Shown in pieces: positions 48,560 through 59,119 of a DNA stretch of 64,000 nt. The position numbers and the translations under genes were made by a program. Each line of letters begins with the position of its first letter. Positions within the stretch are counted from its first letter, which is position 1. The notes under the pieces were generated by a model. It had not been told where the DNA came from, searched no databases, and worked only from the letters and a program-made list of their open reading frames with translations. Source of the stretch: Siphonodentalium dalli (Eukaryota > Mollusca > Scaphopoda > Gadilida > Siphonodentaliidae); assembly GCA_032622095.1 (NCBI GenBank), contig CP136069.1, forward strand, positions 12,296,036 through 12,360,035, given 5' to 3'.

Positions 48560-50410
48560 ATTATCTTACAACTATGGTCGGGGGCCACTGCAGTAGCCTG
48601 TATCCAGTCAAATCCGGACAAAACTACGAATACTGTAAGGTTAGATTTTTAAATCCGAATATTGAAAAATGGAAAACTTTTTGGTATCATTCTTCCTGCT
48701 TGTTTCGGGGCCAACCCACAACAGTCTTTATCTGGTTAAAAACCGGCACAAACTTGATCACTTAATTTTTGTCCCGAAATTGTGTCGAAACTAGTAAAAA
48801 CTACTAATTTTTAAAACCCGAATTAGGCATCTTCTCGGTTTAATATTACTGCTATGGTCGGAGCCACACCAACGTCTTCATTCAGTCGAAATATAGACAT
48901 ATTTGATTTGTCTTTTTACCCCACATTTTGAGTATTTTTTGGTTTCAACCCCCATAAGTCCTTATCTGGTCAAAATCGGGTAAAACTACGAAAACTGTAA
49001 ACTTCGATTTTTGACCGTAAACTTTGTTAAAATTTTGGTAATTGTTTGGTGTCATCTAACGTATATCGTCGGGGACCACCAACAATTGTCTGGTCAAAAG
49101 CCGAGCAAAACTTACCAATGCGGTGAAAATATATTTTTGACCCCAACGTTTGTCGAAATTCGTGCCAATTTTTGTGTCAGCCAACTTGTATGGTCGTGGG
49201 CCACACCCAAGCGGGATTTAACCGGTCAAAATCCGGTCAAGACTACAAATACGGTAAAATTCGATATTTGACTCCAAAGTAAGTTAAACATGTGGGAACT
49301 GTCTGGCGTCTACTTACTTGCTTGGTTCGGGGCCAAATCACAGTAGGCTTTGTCCGGTTAAAAACCGAAAAAAACTACGATACATTAAACATTTAGGTTT
49401 AAGTTTTGACCCGAAATTGTGTCGAAATAGTACCAATTTTCTGGAGTCGTCTTACTTGTATTGTCGGGACAGTCACACAATAGTCTATATGCTATCAAAA
49501 TCCGATCAAAACTACGGAAACTGGATAATTCTTTTCGATGGCAACTAGAACTATAATACTAGATTTTGAACTCAAATTTGATCAAATTTTGAATACTTTC
49601 TGGTGTTTTCTGACTAGTTTCGTTCGCAACTAACCGTCGGAAGTTGTTCTCTGCTCAGAATCAAGTAAACACTACGAATTTTTTAACCGAATTTTGGTAA
49701 TAATTTCAGCAACTTTTCGGTTTCATCTTACTTCTATGGTCAAGGTTACACCATATTCTTTATCCAGTAAAAATCTGTATCGTTCAATTTTCGACGCAAA
49801 CTTTGTGAAAATGTTGGCAACTTATTCTGTGTCATCTTACTTCTATAGACATGACCACACCAATTTTTTCTTTATTCTTCTTGTTTTGTCATGGACCACA
49901 TCAGGTTTTCTCTAATCAAAATCAGGTCAAAACTACGAATACGGTAAAATTCGATTTTTTACCCAAAGTAAGTTAACATTTTTAAAACTGTTTGGTGTCT
50001 TATCCAGGGCCAACCGTTGGTTGTCTTTTTCTGGTTAAAACCGGTAAAAACTACGAAAACTTTAATTGGATTTTTTACCCCAAACTTGGTCGAAATGTGG
50101 CTACATTTGGTGTCATCTTATTTTTTTTGTTCGGAGCCAACCCATAGAAGTCTAAAACATCGGTAAAAACTACGAACACTGAATAATTATATTTTTGTAC
50201 CTGATATTTTGGCAACTTTTCGGTGTCATCTTACTTCGATGGTCGGGGGTCAGTCCAGAGTCTTTATCCGGTCAAAATCCAATAAAAACTACGAGAGCTG
50301 TAAAAACTTTTTTGTTTTATTTTACTTCATTGGTCGGGTGCAACCCCAAAGTTTTTTATGCGTTTACAATTCAAATCAAATATACGAGAACTATAAATTT
50401 CGATGTGTAA
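48560..50410 (+). repeat. Diverged satellite, about 120-150 bp unit, 13 or more copies
   Basis: A CAAAACTACGAA.AC word recurs near 48618, 48987, 49106, 49237, 49367, 49505, 49663, 49924, 50042, 50163, 50281 and 50377. It is followed by TTCGATTTTTGACCC, TTTGTCGAAATTTTGG and GGTGTCATCTTACTT..ATGGTCGGGGCCAA. Unit length varies by small deletions. Stops occur in all frames. A single further piece lies at 51085-51140. Confidence 0.82.
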
Positions 50411-50414
50411 GAAC

Positions 50415-51080
50415 GCAGAGAATGTGCATTGTGGTGCCTTCAGTTTCATATAGTCTGCTGCATGGCGGTCACATTGTTTGAGAATCTTTTTAAGAATACA
50501 ATCTACAGCGATCGTAGACAAGGAATGTGAGTTCAGATTTCCGACATGTGGGTATACTATCAATGATATATAAGGATCTATTTGTTAAACTGTTCATGGC
50601 GATCACTGCCCTTAGACTCTGTTAGACTCTGTGATTGTTGTAATACTGTAATACTAATATTATGGAAACACGCCACGACCATGGCTAGTTCATTTTAAAA
50701 AGGCACACATTACATAGCAAAATATTACGTACAATTGTGCACCATGAAAGTTTTAACATATACATCTCGATATATCAATAATATATACCCCACAGGTCGG
50801 AATTCTGAATTTAGATTATTGTCTACGATCGGTATGTCAAAGAATCTACACAAAATGTGTAAGGATATATGTTGATTGTATGCACACCTTTGTGTATAAA
50901 TATGTAGCAATTGACATATTTATTGTGTACAAATTGTTACACAATATGTGTACGTATATGAAACTACACATATACTACACACACATGTTTAAGATAAAAA
51001 TTGAATAATGATTGTGTAGCATGGCTGCACATTTGTGTGGGAAACCTACACATTAGTCATAAGGGTGCATGTGTCTTTAT
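50415..51080. other. Stretch between satellite pieces, TGTGTA-rich
   Basis: At 50830-51060 the words TACACA and TGTGTA alternate (for example ACAAAATGTGTA, ACAATATGTGTACG), giving many small inverted pairs. No gene. Confidence 0.4.
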
Positions 51081-51144
51081 CGGATAAAAAGCCGATAAAA
51101 CCTAAGAAAAATGGCAACCTTTTGGTGTCATCTTACTGTTTCGG

Positions 51145-51300
51145 CGCTTAAGCGCAAATATCACATATTATGCTTAATAAAATTAGGGCATTTAAACTTA
51201 AGTGTAATGAATTGCGCTTAAGTGCTTAAGCATAATAAATTGCACTTAATCGCAATTAATTGCGCTTAAGCGCAATCATTGCGCTTAACCGTAATTGCCA
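51145..51300. repeat. CTTAAG palindrome array, copy 1
   Basis: Repeated GCGCTTAAGCGCAA-type words, then GTAATTGCCACTACTATCTAACC. Orientation appears opposite to that of 52470-52830. Confidence 0.75.
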
Positions 51301-51550
51301 CTACTATCTAACCTACCCATAAACTACTGGCATCACCCTGCCTCACAAGAGGAGCATGGGGCTAATTTTAAAGTGTTTTAAATAGCCTAGTACTCAACAG
51401 TCAACTGTGTACAACAATCAGTCATTATGCAATTGAACAACAATGATGTTGATGACATTTTGTCTTCAATTATCCCTGTTATTCGAATGCAGAGCGAATG
51501 TTAATATATGGGGCTGACCAACATGATTCGAGTTCACAAGAGTTAGAAGC

Positions 51551-51742
51551 ATGGAAAGCGAATTGGAGCAGTGTCTTTCCAATCTTGACCGCATAAAACG
51601 TTTCCTTCGAAGTTCAACATTTGAAGAGTTAACATCATCAATTCAATTGTTTTTGAGTCATTCCCTAGTCGGAAATCAAAGAGAATCAAAAGAAGCTGAA
51701 AGCAGTACTGAAGGAACCACCTCTGCGATTACAAGAAACAGG
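51551..51742 (+). CDS. Possible first exon, unassigned protein
   Basis: An ATG in good context (AAGCATGG) opens 64 codons beginning MESELEQCLSNLDRIKRFL and continuing with SSTFEELTSSIQLFLSHS, which looks helical and coding-like. A strong donor GTATGT follows at 51743, after which the frame meets a stop. A stop lies upstream of the ATG at 51524. I found no second exon within a few kilobases. It may be the 5' exon of a transposon gene or of a host gene on the plus strand inside intron 1. Function unknown. Confidence 0.4.
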
Positions 51743-51759
51743 AGTATGTTTTAATATCA

Positions 51760-52375
51760 ATAAAATATGTGTCTCTTGAAAACCAACAAATAATTTCCTT
51801 TCGTTTTTTGGGGGGGAAATATATGTGGGGCGATTCCATTCATTACGCTGAGCACAAGTGAATGGAACGATTTTTGGTGAGCAGAGTAATCCAAAAACAG
51901 TATCTAGTTACAACTGCAAACAAAACATAATTTTTTTATTGAGGAAATTTGACAAAACTCACATTTGGAATGTCGAACAGACTGAGTTGAGAAACCGAAC
52001 CGGGGTCGCAGGTATAGCGAGAGTTGCCCGGAGTATTGACGCCAGATCATTCCATTCAACGAATGGAATGCCCCCACATAACCACTGACCCTATTGGCCG
52101 AGACGTTCTAAAAATACTAGTTGGGAATTCCTCTTGATATCGTCATGGACATTGCTTTACGAATTTGTGAAACTTTCAACAAGTATGAATCAATGCATAC
52201 GAATTGTGATCTGACGAAGAGCATGAATGATATTTAATGATATTTGAATGAGGAGTGTGAAAATGTAAGACAGATGTAAGGAAATTATCGTAATTGCCAA
52301 CTTATTACTGTCGAAATCCGGTAAATATTAGAACAAGGCTAATATATGTTTAAAAATACTGACTTATATGAATAA
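51760..52375. other. Stretch between palindrome arrays
   Basis: No gene. A GGGGGG run is at about 51811. GTGAATGGAACGA (51859) and CATTCCATTCAACGAATGGAATG (52048-52070) form local inverted words. Confidence 0.35.
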
Positions 52376-52379
52376 CTTA

Positions 52380-52850
52380 ATCATTGCGCTTAACCACAAT
52401 AATTGCGCATAAGCGCAATTCATGGTTATATGTAGCCATTTTGATCAAATAATTTAGGCTAGATCCCTACCCATCCAAACTAATGAAAACAATAGATGAT
52501 ATGTCAATAGGTCAAGGGTGAGTTATGGATAAACCTATTTATTCATCAGGGGTGTTTAGTTACATATAATCACGAATTGTGCTTATACGCGCGCTTAAGT
52601 GCCATTAATTGCGCTTAAGCGCAAATTACGTTTAAATGCAATTGATTGCTCTTAAGAACAATTATTTGCGCTTAAGTGCAATTGATTACACTTAAGCAAA
52701 ATTGATTGCGCTTAAGCGCAATGATTGTGCTTAATCGTAATTAATTGAGCTTAAGTGCAATCAATTTCGCTTAAGCGCAATCAATTGCGCTTAAGCTCAA
52801 TTCAATATTAAATGTGAATTTGGCATCCCATTCATATGGCCAAAAGTTTT
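52380..52850. repeat. CTTAAG palindrome array, copy 2, with family E flanks
   Basis: At 52580-52800 there are nine perfect CTTAAG hexamers spaced about 20-25 bases apart, mostly within TTGCGCTTAAGCGCAATT-like dyads. The left flank (ATGAAAACAATAGATGATATG, CCTATTTATTCATCAGGGG) and right flank (AAATGTGAATTTGGCATCCCAT) equal those of the short copy at 19608-19805. A mirror piece sits at 52380-52430. Confidence 0.88.
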
Positions 52851-52854
52851 AGCA

Positions 52855-53260
52855 ATTGAAAACATTATACCAGTCACAACATTACTTTCAAATGTCAGAC
52901 CAAAAATAGATTGCAATTGTTCTTATATTTGATTTTTCAAACGACATTTTAATGTGAAATTTGTCGTATGGGGGCTAAATATCGTATATGTTTCTACTTT
53001 CATTAAATTTGTTGGACGAAAATGGCCATCAGCTAAAAATAAATCTAATTATAGGGTTGTCAGGTCAATCTGTCGCTGAAAAAGACCATCTAGGGTGGTG
53101 TAAATGCAATTCGAAGACTAGGTTTGGTTAAAATGACGGTGCAGTCTGGTGTAGTAGGCAACTATAAGGCTGAAACTCCAACGCATATCTTGTATAGTCA
53201 CGTCCCTGAATACAAGTAAGGTGTCCGAGATTTAGCAAGGTATATTGGAGTAAAATACTC
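52855..53260. other. Intron 1 near exon 1
   Basis: Contains an eroded fragment (about 52885-52960, ATTGCAATTGTTCTTATATTTGATTTTTC-like) of the repeat inside the Harbinger-like element. Otherwise plain. Confidence 0.4.
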
Positions 53261-53262
53261 AC

Positions 53263-53509
53263 CTGGCATCTGCAGCACTCCGCTATCATCACTGAACAGA
53301 ACACAGATGGAACCATTCACAGCGAACGAATGGCATCCAGATTTCTGCAGGCACTGTGCACCACAGTCCATTTCTGATTTTGTCTTGGCAGTTGCAATGA
53401 CACTAGCCTGATTTCGTTGGCCGCTGCCTTGTCTAAAAGAGACACTCACAATCTTCGAATTAGCATATGCCGTTTGCCAGAAACATATCACAATGATTGC
53501 TAGGATCAT
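53263..53509 (-). CDS. Exon 1: signal peptide and PAN/Apple-like segment
   Basis: The exon encodes residues 1-82 plus one base of codon 83. The first ATG on this reading frame opens a hydrophobic stretch (MILAIIVICFW) followed by QTAYA, a plausible signal-peptidase site near residue 16. Then comes a short PAN/Apple-like core: Cys49, Cys53, Cys59 and Cys69 in the order DC..QC.....C.........C, with CHSFAV and CVLF, typical of the central helix and strand of PAN modules. It lacks the outer half of a full Apple domain, so it is a short or divergent PAN. The donor is CCAG|GTGAGT on the minus strand, phase 1. An N-glycosylation sequon NGS is at residues 65-67. The 5' UTR and promoter are not visible. 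A plus-strand ORF of 90 codons begins only 56 bases upstream. Confidence 0.88.
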
Positions 53510-53564
53510 GGTTGATCAACTTTGAATTGGATCTCAGACAGACTAAAGTCTCAAAAAATATTCT

Positions 53565-53837
53565 ATGTTCTATGACTGGATAATCTCAGCAAAGATCGGA
53601 CTTCCTTCTTCGGCTGACAAACTGGTCGTAGTGAATCCTGAGACGAAGAATAGACAGGTGATTTGTAACGATGCCAATAAGTGGGTGGCTCCCGATTCAA
53701 TCGATAACGCAAGCAGAGACAGCCATTTGGTGTTCCGATTCGACAATCGACCTGATGAGAATTATGTGGCGCTGATTATATTCAGAAGACCAGAAAACAG
53801 ATTAGTTGCTCCGCCTACTCATACGATTGATCCATAG
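53565..53837 (+). CDS. Unassigned 90-codon ORF just upstream of exon 1, opposite strand
   Basis: An ATG opens MFYDWIISAKIGLPSSADKL and runs through a polar, well-balanced protein sequence (NPETKNRQVICNDANKWV, DSHLVFRFDNRPDENYVAL) to TAG. Base composition is less AT-rich than its surroundings and the residue mix is protein-like. A possible acceptor (ATCTCAG at 53581-53587) would make it an exon instead. The start is 56 bases from the lectin gene start on the other strand, so it would overlap that gene's promoter. No family recognised. Confidence 0.38.
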   Translation: MFYDWIISAKIGLPSSADKLVVVNPETKNRQVICNDANKWVAPDSIDNASRDSHLVFRFDNRPDENYVALIIFRRPENRLVAPPTHTIDP

Positions 53838-53849
53838 TAACATATATTA

Positions 53850-54785
53850 TGTCAAATTAAATGGTCGTCAAATGATAGAGTTTGTAAAGAGTGTGCTATA
53901 CGGAAAACACTCAACGCCGTGGTGACCCCACTAAGGCCACTATGAACTACAGGGGATCGGATTAAGATGAATAAACAACCGATCAGGGGCCAACACTATA
54001 ACATACTAACTCTGTAATGTCAGCGTTCTTGTGCAATTTCCTATGGTCTATAGTACTCGAGTAAAATTGAAAAATCCCATTCATCAAACGGTGGCCACCA
54101 CCCCCTACCCGCACGGACTAAATTAGCCACATTGGCTCATGTTTGTATGAATATGTTAGAATGATCCACAAGAGAGCTAACACAACACCGTTCAGTTGTA
54201 TATTAAATAAAGAACATATTTGCACACAAAAAAGGATGTAATAAAAGAAAGCAGAGTAAATCTCCATCGAGACCATTCTATTGGGACAGGAAATATCAAA
54301 GATAAATAATATATTTAATATGAAAAAACATTAGAAATGTGTTTGTCTCGGTCTGTACCAGTCATATCAGTTTGTCTCACGGTTCCCAAATAAGATCCGC
54401 TTCAAAACTAATTCTGCATCGGTCTGTCCCAGACCTATCTACTATTATTTTTAATATGAAATGGTTAGACATTGATTTGTCATATGTTTCTGAAATGGAA
54501 TCTCAGCGCAGGATAACTATACTGTCTCGCCTGTCTCGGCTTGTCCCAGACTTATCACTGGGACAAAAATGCCGATGTATTTTCTGTTGGCCACGTTTCT
54601 TGCCATATCTAAGCCTGTCAGCCTGTCCGCTGTAGAAATTAACGACGACCATGTACCCAAATGGGTCTGACCGATGTAACGTTTTACGATGAAGATAATG
54701 GTTCAGGTTAAACATTTATAACGTGACGCTGTCGGGGTCAGGGACATTTATCAGTTTCACGCACCCGAACAAGTACATAATATGT
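53850..54785. other. Upstream flank without recognised gene
   Basis: The phrase CTGTCCCAGAC.TATC with CTCGGTCTGT/CTGTCTCGGCTTG recurs at 54345-54370, 54421-54440 and 54525-54560, a loose repeat. No gene. Confidence 0.4.
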
Positions 54786-55439
54786 TTTTAACAATATCTG
54801 CCAAATAAAATGCCATCTAGGGGGTGTGTTTTCCTATAATATAGGCAAAACATTAGCATAGTCAATAACGGGTCTCGTGATGACCTAGTTCTACAAATCC
54901 CAGCTGCCTGTGGCGATTTTAGGAACTCATTATATTCTATATGTCTACATAAACAATATCTGCCATATCAAATGCCAACTATTGTGTGTTTTTCCATAAT
55001 ATAGGTAAAACATCGAAAATTAGCCAACGTTAATAACGGGTCTCGTGATGACCTAGTTCAACGAATTCCAGCTATGTGTGTCGATTGTATGACATAATGA
55101 CATTATATCTGTCTACATATACAACATCTGCCTTATTACATACGATCTAGGGGTGTGTTTTCCATAATACAGGCAAAACAACGTAAATAACATAGTAAAC
55201 ATTAATAGCGGGCCTCGTGGTGACCTAGTTCTACGAATCCATTTCTGCGTGTGGTGATTTTCTGACCTAATAGTATTATCTCAGTCTATATTAACAATAT
55301 CTGCCAAATAACATGCCATCGATGGGTGTGTTTTACCATTATATAGGCAAAACAACGAACATTATTATAGTCAAAGTTAATAGCGGGTCTCGTGATAACC
55401 TAGTTCTACGAATCCCAGCGGCTTGTTTTGTGTCAGAAA

Positions 55440-55640
55440 TTTGACAATCGGCAAAATTGCGTTGAACAAAACGTTGATACATAACAGGTTTTTGGCAATT
55501 TTATGCTATAGTTGACTGTGGTTAGCATTATTTTTGGGCAATTAATCGATTCTGATAACTGAGGCGGTATTTCAAAAATGGTGTTGTTGTTGGAATCTAA
55601 TTATATGGGAACCCTCTGATCGGATTGAGTGTCTTTAAGC
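55440..55640 (-). mobile_element. Family B copy inserted in the satellite
   Basis: Reverse complement of 33909-34100: GATCGGATTGAGTGTCTTTAA at the right, GACTGTGGTTAGCATTA in the middle, GCGTTGAACAAAACGTTGAT at the left. Confidence 0.65.
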
Positions 55641-55948
55641 TGACCAACGAAATTGGTCTAAATGAAGTTAGTAGACTTAAATCACAATTCTTCGTAAGTT
55701 GTGAAGTAGTTACTTTCATTTTTATCGCGATCCTTCATTTCCAATTCCGCGTTTTTTTTTTTGCAATCTCCACACGGCTGCTAACCGAAAGTCACGTGAA
55801 CATTTCTCCAAAATCCATACCCACAATCTTGAAAAATCACTGATGGATATAGAACAAATTATATGACGTCATTCACCTGCCTTATGTATAAGCACCCTTG
55901 GTGGTTGCTATTAACAGTATCTACCAAATAACATGCCAACTAGGGGGC

Positions 55949-56045
55949 GATTGATTGATTGATTGATTGTTTATTTGTGATATAATGCAATACTTAAGTT
56001 TATAAAAATTACAATACAAGAAGAGTACAACATTATATCACCAGG
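55949..56045 (-). mobile_element. LINE 3' tail inserted in a satellite unit
   Basis: On the minus strand this reads ...TATTGCATTATATCACAAATAAACAATCAATCAATCAATC: an AATAAA signal followed by an (ATCA)n tail, the usual 3' end of several LINE groups. It splits the satellite unit right after AGGGGG (55943-55947), and AGGGG recurs at the far side (56043-56047), a possible short target duplication. Confidence 0.65.
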
Positions 56046-56344
56046 GGATGTCATAATCATAATATATTTTACCATAATATAGGCAAAACAACGAACATTA
56101 GCATAGTCAACGTTAATAGCGGCGATTTTCTGACGTAATATTTTCTCAATCTATAGTAACAATTTATGCCAAATAAATTGCCACCTAGGGGGTTTGTTTT
56201 GCCATGATATAGACAAAACATCGAAAATTAGCAGTCAACGTTAATAACGAGTCTCGTGATGACATAGTTCTACGAATCCTTGATGCCTGTGGCGATTTTA
56301 TGACGTAATGATATTAGATCTGTCTCCATAAACATATATATACA

Positions 56345-57990
56345 GCCCTAATATGATGACGATGATGACCCTATGACCCCCGAACACGAAACAGATTACC
56401 ACAGTTCTTATAAAGACAATATTTAGCACTCAATAGAAGGGTTTCACACAATAAAATTCTTTACACCAGCCATTACTCTGCGGTATCAGTATCTATTCAG
56501 TGGACGCTGTCATAGTAATTAATTATCTTGGCAGCAGTAACATGACATTGTGTAATCTTCCCGAGAATATGATTAAATGAGCCTCAGTAATTATAATTTT
56601 GGTTGTTAAATTGGGTAAGGAGTTGAGTATAAAAATTAAATAATACAAAAAAAATATAGGGATTTCTTTTAGAGATTTTTTTGTTTGGAAAAAGGGCCAT
56701 AACTTAGTTTTAAAATATTGGATCAAACTCATATTCGAACTCGATTCGTATTTTGGGGTCAGGAACTCACATAACAAATTTGGTTCCGATCAGATAAATT
56801 TAGTTTTGAGTTATCATAGCATTCTAAGTCGAAAAAAAGGTCATAACTCTGTAACAAAATTGTTTCCAATCGGATAAAAAATGTTTGAGTTATCGCACCA
56901 CGCGAACCTACCGATTAAATTCGTATGTGTGCCAAACTATGTGTAGATATAAAAATTGTTAAATGGAAATATGTTTTATCTCTTAAATGGTGGATAAATA
57001 AAATATGTAGCTCATGCAGTCGCTTAAACAGTTTGTTATCCTTCATCCCATTTTCCTCTCTTCTGATTGGCTGAGAGTGCGTCACATGGCGGGCCGTAAA
57101 TCACTTATTACCCTCGAGGGTAACATTTTCTCAGTTATTGACCGCTCAGCTGTTACCAGTAAACATAGAACTACGAAGAACTCAAAGAGCAGAGATTCTC
57201 TCACAGCTCTCTAATAATTTCCAAAACCACTGTTTTTATAAACCCCACTGTTTCATAACAACCGCGAACTGTGGTGTTTGTTAATTTGCATAATTGTGTG
57301 TTTGTTTTATTTGCAATTAAAGCACGGTATTAATAAATGGTGTTATCACGGACACAAATCCGTTATAAGGTGTAATGTTCCTATTGGACCTTTTTATATC
57401 AATAATAAATACCGTGGGACAAATAGATAAACTTTACTATGCAGTTGGTTTGTGCTGCAGACAATTGCACATACGATGTGCATACGTTACAAATACGTTT
57501 ATGTATAAGCTCTAAAGATCAAATAGCCACTCTTTACTGTTCATCAATTGACTATTTCTTTTCGGCAATACATTCCTCAGACTTCAGAAGAATACACTTA
57601 TGTTGCGTAACAATCTGTAACATATGTCAATTTCTTTTTGCACTACTACAACGTGTTAGTTTCACATTTCAGCGTACAGGAATTTAACACGTGTGCCTGT
57701 GTCTTTACGCTCATTTGAACGAAACCGAACATTTCGCTGCATGGCTACTCAAATTCGAAATTGCTTTACTCCTCTTTCCGTGAACCGATTCACACCATGC
57801 GCCAGCAAACTGACCGGAGAATAGCTGCGCAAATGATGGGTGTGTTAATTGATCCAGAATGTGAATGTTTTATTTTCTGAAAAGCGAGGATTCCAACATA
57901 AAATTAACTCTTCGAACTGGATTAAAGAATATACGCGCGCACTTTGGCCTGCTATTAAGGAGGTTCGTGTGTTCTCCTTTGTCAGATAAC
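56345..57990. other. Upstream flank without recognised gene
   Basis: Contains loose repeats of GGTCATAACT..GTTCCGATC.GATAAA around 56695-56885. The reading frames at 57014-57214 and 57439-57687 show no domain. Confidence 0.35.
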
Positions 57991-57998
57991 AAAGCAAT

Positions 57999-58146
57999 TA
58001 TCACCCTTGTTTTCGTGAGACACGGGGATTTGTCGCCGCTCGCGACCTGGAATGTCACCCTCGGGCCTAGCGGCCATCGGGTGACATTCCAGGTCTCGAG
58101 CGGGCGACAAATCCCCGTGTCTCACTCAATCGCGGGCGATAACTGT
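57999..58146. repeat. Long GC-rich hairpin
   Basis: The arms 58015-58060 and 58078-58125 pair over about 46 bases with one mismatch and one single-base gap (GTGAGACACGGGGATTTGTC; ACCTGGAATGTCACCC), around a short loop TCGGGCCTAGCGGCCAT that can itself pair. Weaker pairing extends to 57999 and 58146 (TTATC.CCC). Probably a foldback MITE. The long frame across it is a by-product. Confidence 0.85.
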
Positions 58147-58149
58147 ATA

Positions 58150-59110
58150 TTATGTCCGGTCGGGATGTTGGCATATCTTGGACTCGGCATAGTGTCGCCC
58201 AATAGATGTTCAAATCCCCCTCATGCACATAAACAGTTTATGTGACGACACTAGCTACATATAATATACGTAACAAACAAGGGCGATTACTAATAAACAT
58301 TGAAATAGTATATTAGGTCATAGCATAATTTAACAAATATATACCGAAGTTTTTTTTCTTATTTACTTTTATGATGTTAGATAGTTCCAGGTTAGTAAAG
58401 GGCAAAATCAACATTGGGCGGCAAAGAAAGGGCATTTTACCAATGTTTTGCCCAGACAGAGGGTCGTCCTTTATAAGGCATACGCATGGTAAATGTATGT
58501 TCATTTCAACTATTTCAATTAGATAATGCAGGATCATCACATTTGGTCTTATCAAGAACTATGATATTGATGACCGCGAACTGGCATTTGTAGTATTGTG
58601 TGTACATGTTATAAAACATAAAATAGCTACTAATACTACTTTGGACTTCTGAAGTGAATCAGTACAAGTGTAAGTAATTATTTCAAGGGGCCCGGGGTTG
58701 CGGAATGAAATATGTCAACGATAAATCTCTCTAGTGTATTAATCCAACTAGACCCTCGCTTAATATATACGCATGCAATCTAAAAGTGTTGTACTCTATT
58801 ATTCAGTGATGTAAAATAACTACAGAATAAACAAGTTATGTGAAAGGTGCTGAACTCTAGCGCACATGTGTGCTACGCCGCAATTTAAGTTAGAACCAGG
58901 AGGCAGTAATATATCCATATCGCAGTAGATTCCATAGACATCATCCTGTAAAATCCATCCATCCAGGAAAAATCATCAAGTGAAACAGACTCACTCCACA
59001 ATATGTTGATATACTTCTCAACTGACCGGTGTTGGAATCAGTGTTTTATAAGGAATTGAATGATGATTCTTCTGCTTCATATTCAGTGTTTGATTCTTGA
59101 TAACAGGCAC
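58150..59110. other. Upstream flank without recognised gene
   Basis: AT-rich, with no repeats or coding signal that I can support. Confidence 0.35.
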
Positions 59111-59119
59111 GTTGCGACA

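Larger units (their letters stand above)
2875..53509 (-). other. Gene span: secreted PAN-FN3-C-type-lectin protein, four coding exons
   Basis: The four exons are 53509-53263, 25049-24786, 16750-16550 and 3092-2875. Their lengths of 247, 264, 201 and 218 bases sum to 930, which is 309 codons plus stop. Each junction splits a codon after its first base. The joined codons are GTG (Val83), GCT (Ala171) and TCA (Ser238), and the domain sequence reads through each junction sensibly. Predicted domain order is signal peptide (about 1-16), PAN/Apple-like (about 17-82), FN3 (83-170) and CTLD (172-309). Phase-1 introns at module borders are the usual mark of extracellular exon shuffling. Likely role is a secreted recognition or adhesion protein, inferred from domains only. 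An additional phase-compatible exon, or alternative exons, inside the long introns cannot be excluded. A possible ATTAAA poly(A) signal on the minus strand is at 2829-2824, about 45 bases after the stop. Confidence 0.85.
54790..56340 (+). repeat. Satellite of about 165 bp, six or seven units, interrupted
   Basis: Unit starts (AACAATATCTGCC) are at 54790, 54952, 55130, 55293, 55912 and 56158. Each has a TGCCATCTAGGGGG-like word, TAATATAGGCAAAACA, GGGTCTCGTGATGACCTAG and a GGCGATTTT segment. The array is broken by a family B copy at 55440-55640 and by a LINE tail at 55949-56045. Confidence 0.88.

Noticed and set aside
57865-58245. 126-codon frame as a gene
   Set aside because: It runs through both arms of the long hairpin. 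Translation of a palindrome explains its openness.
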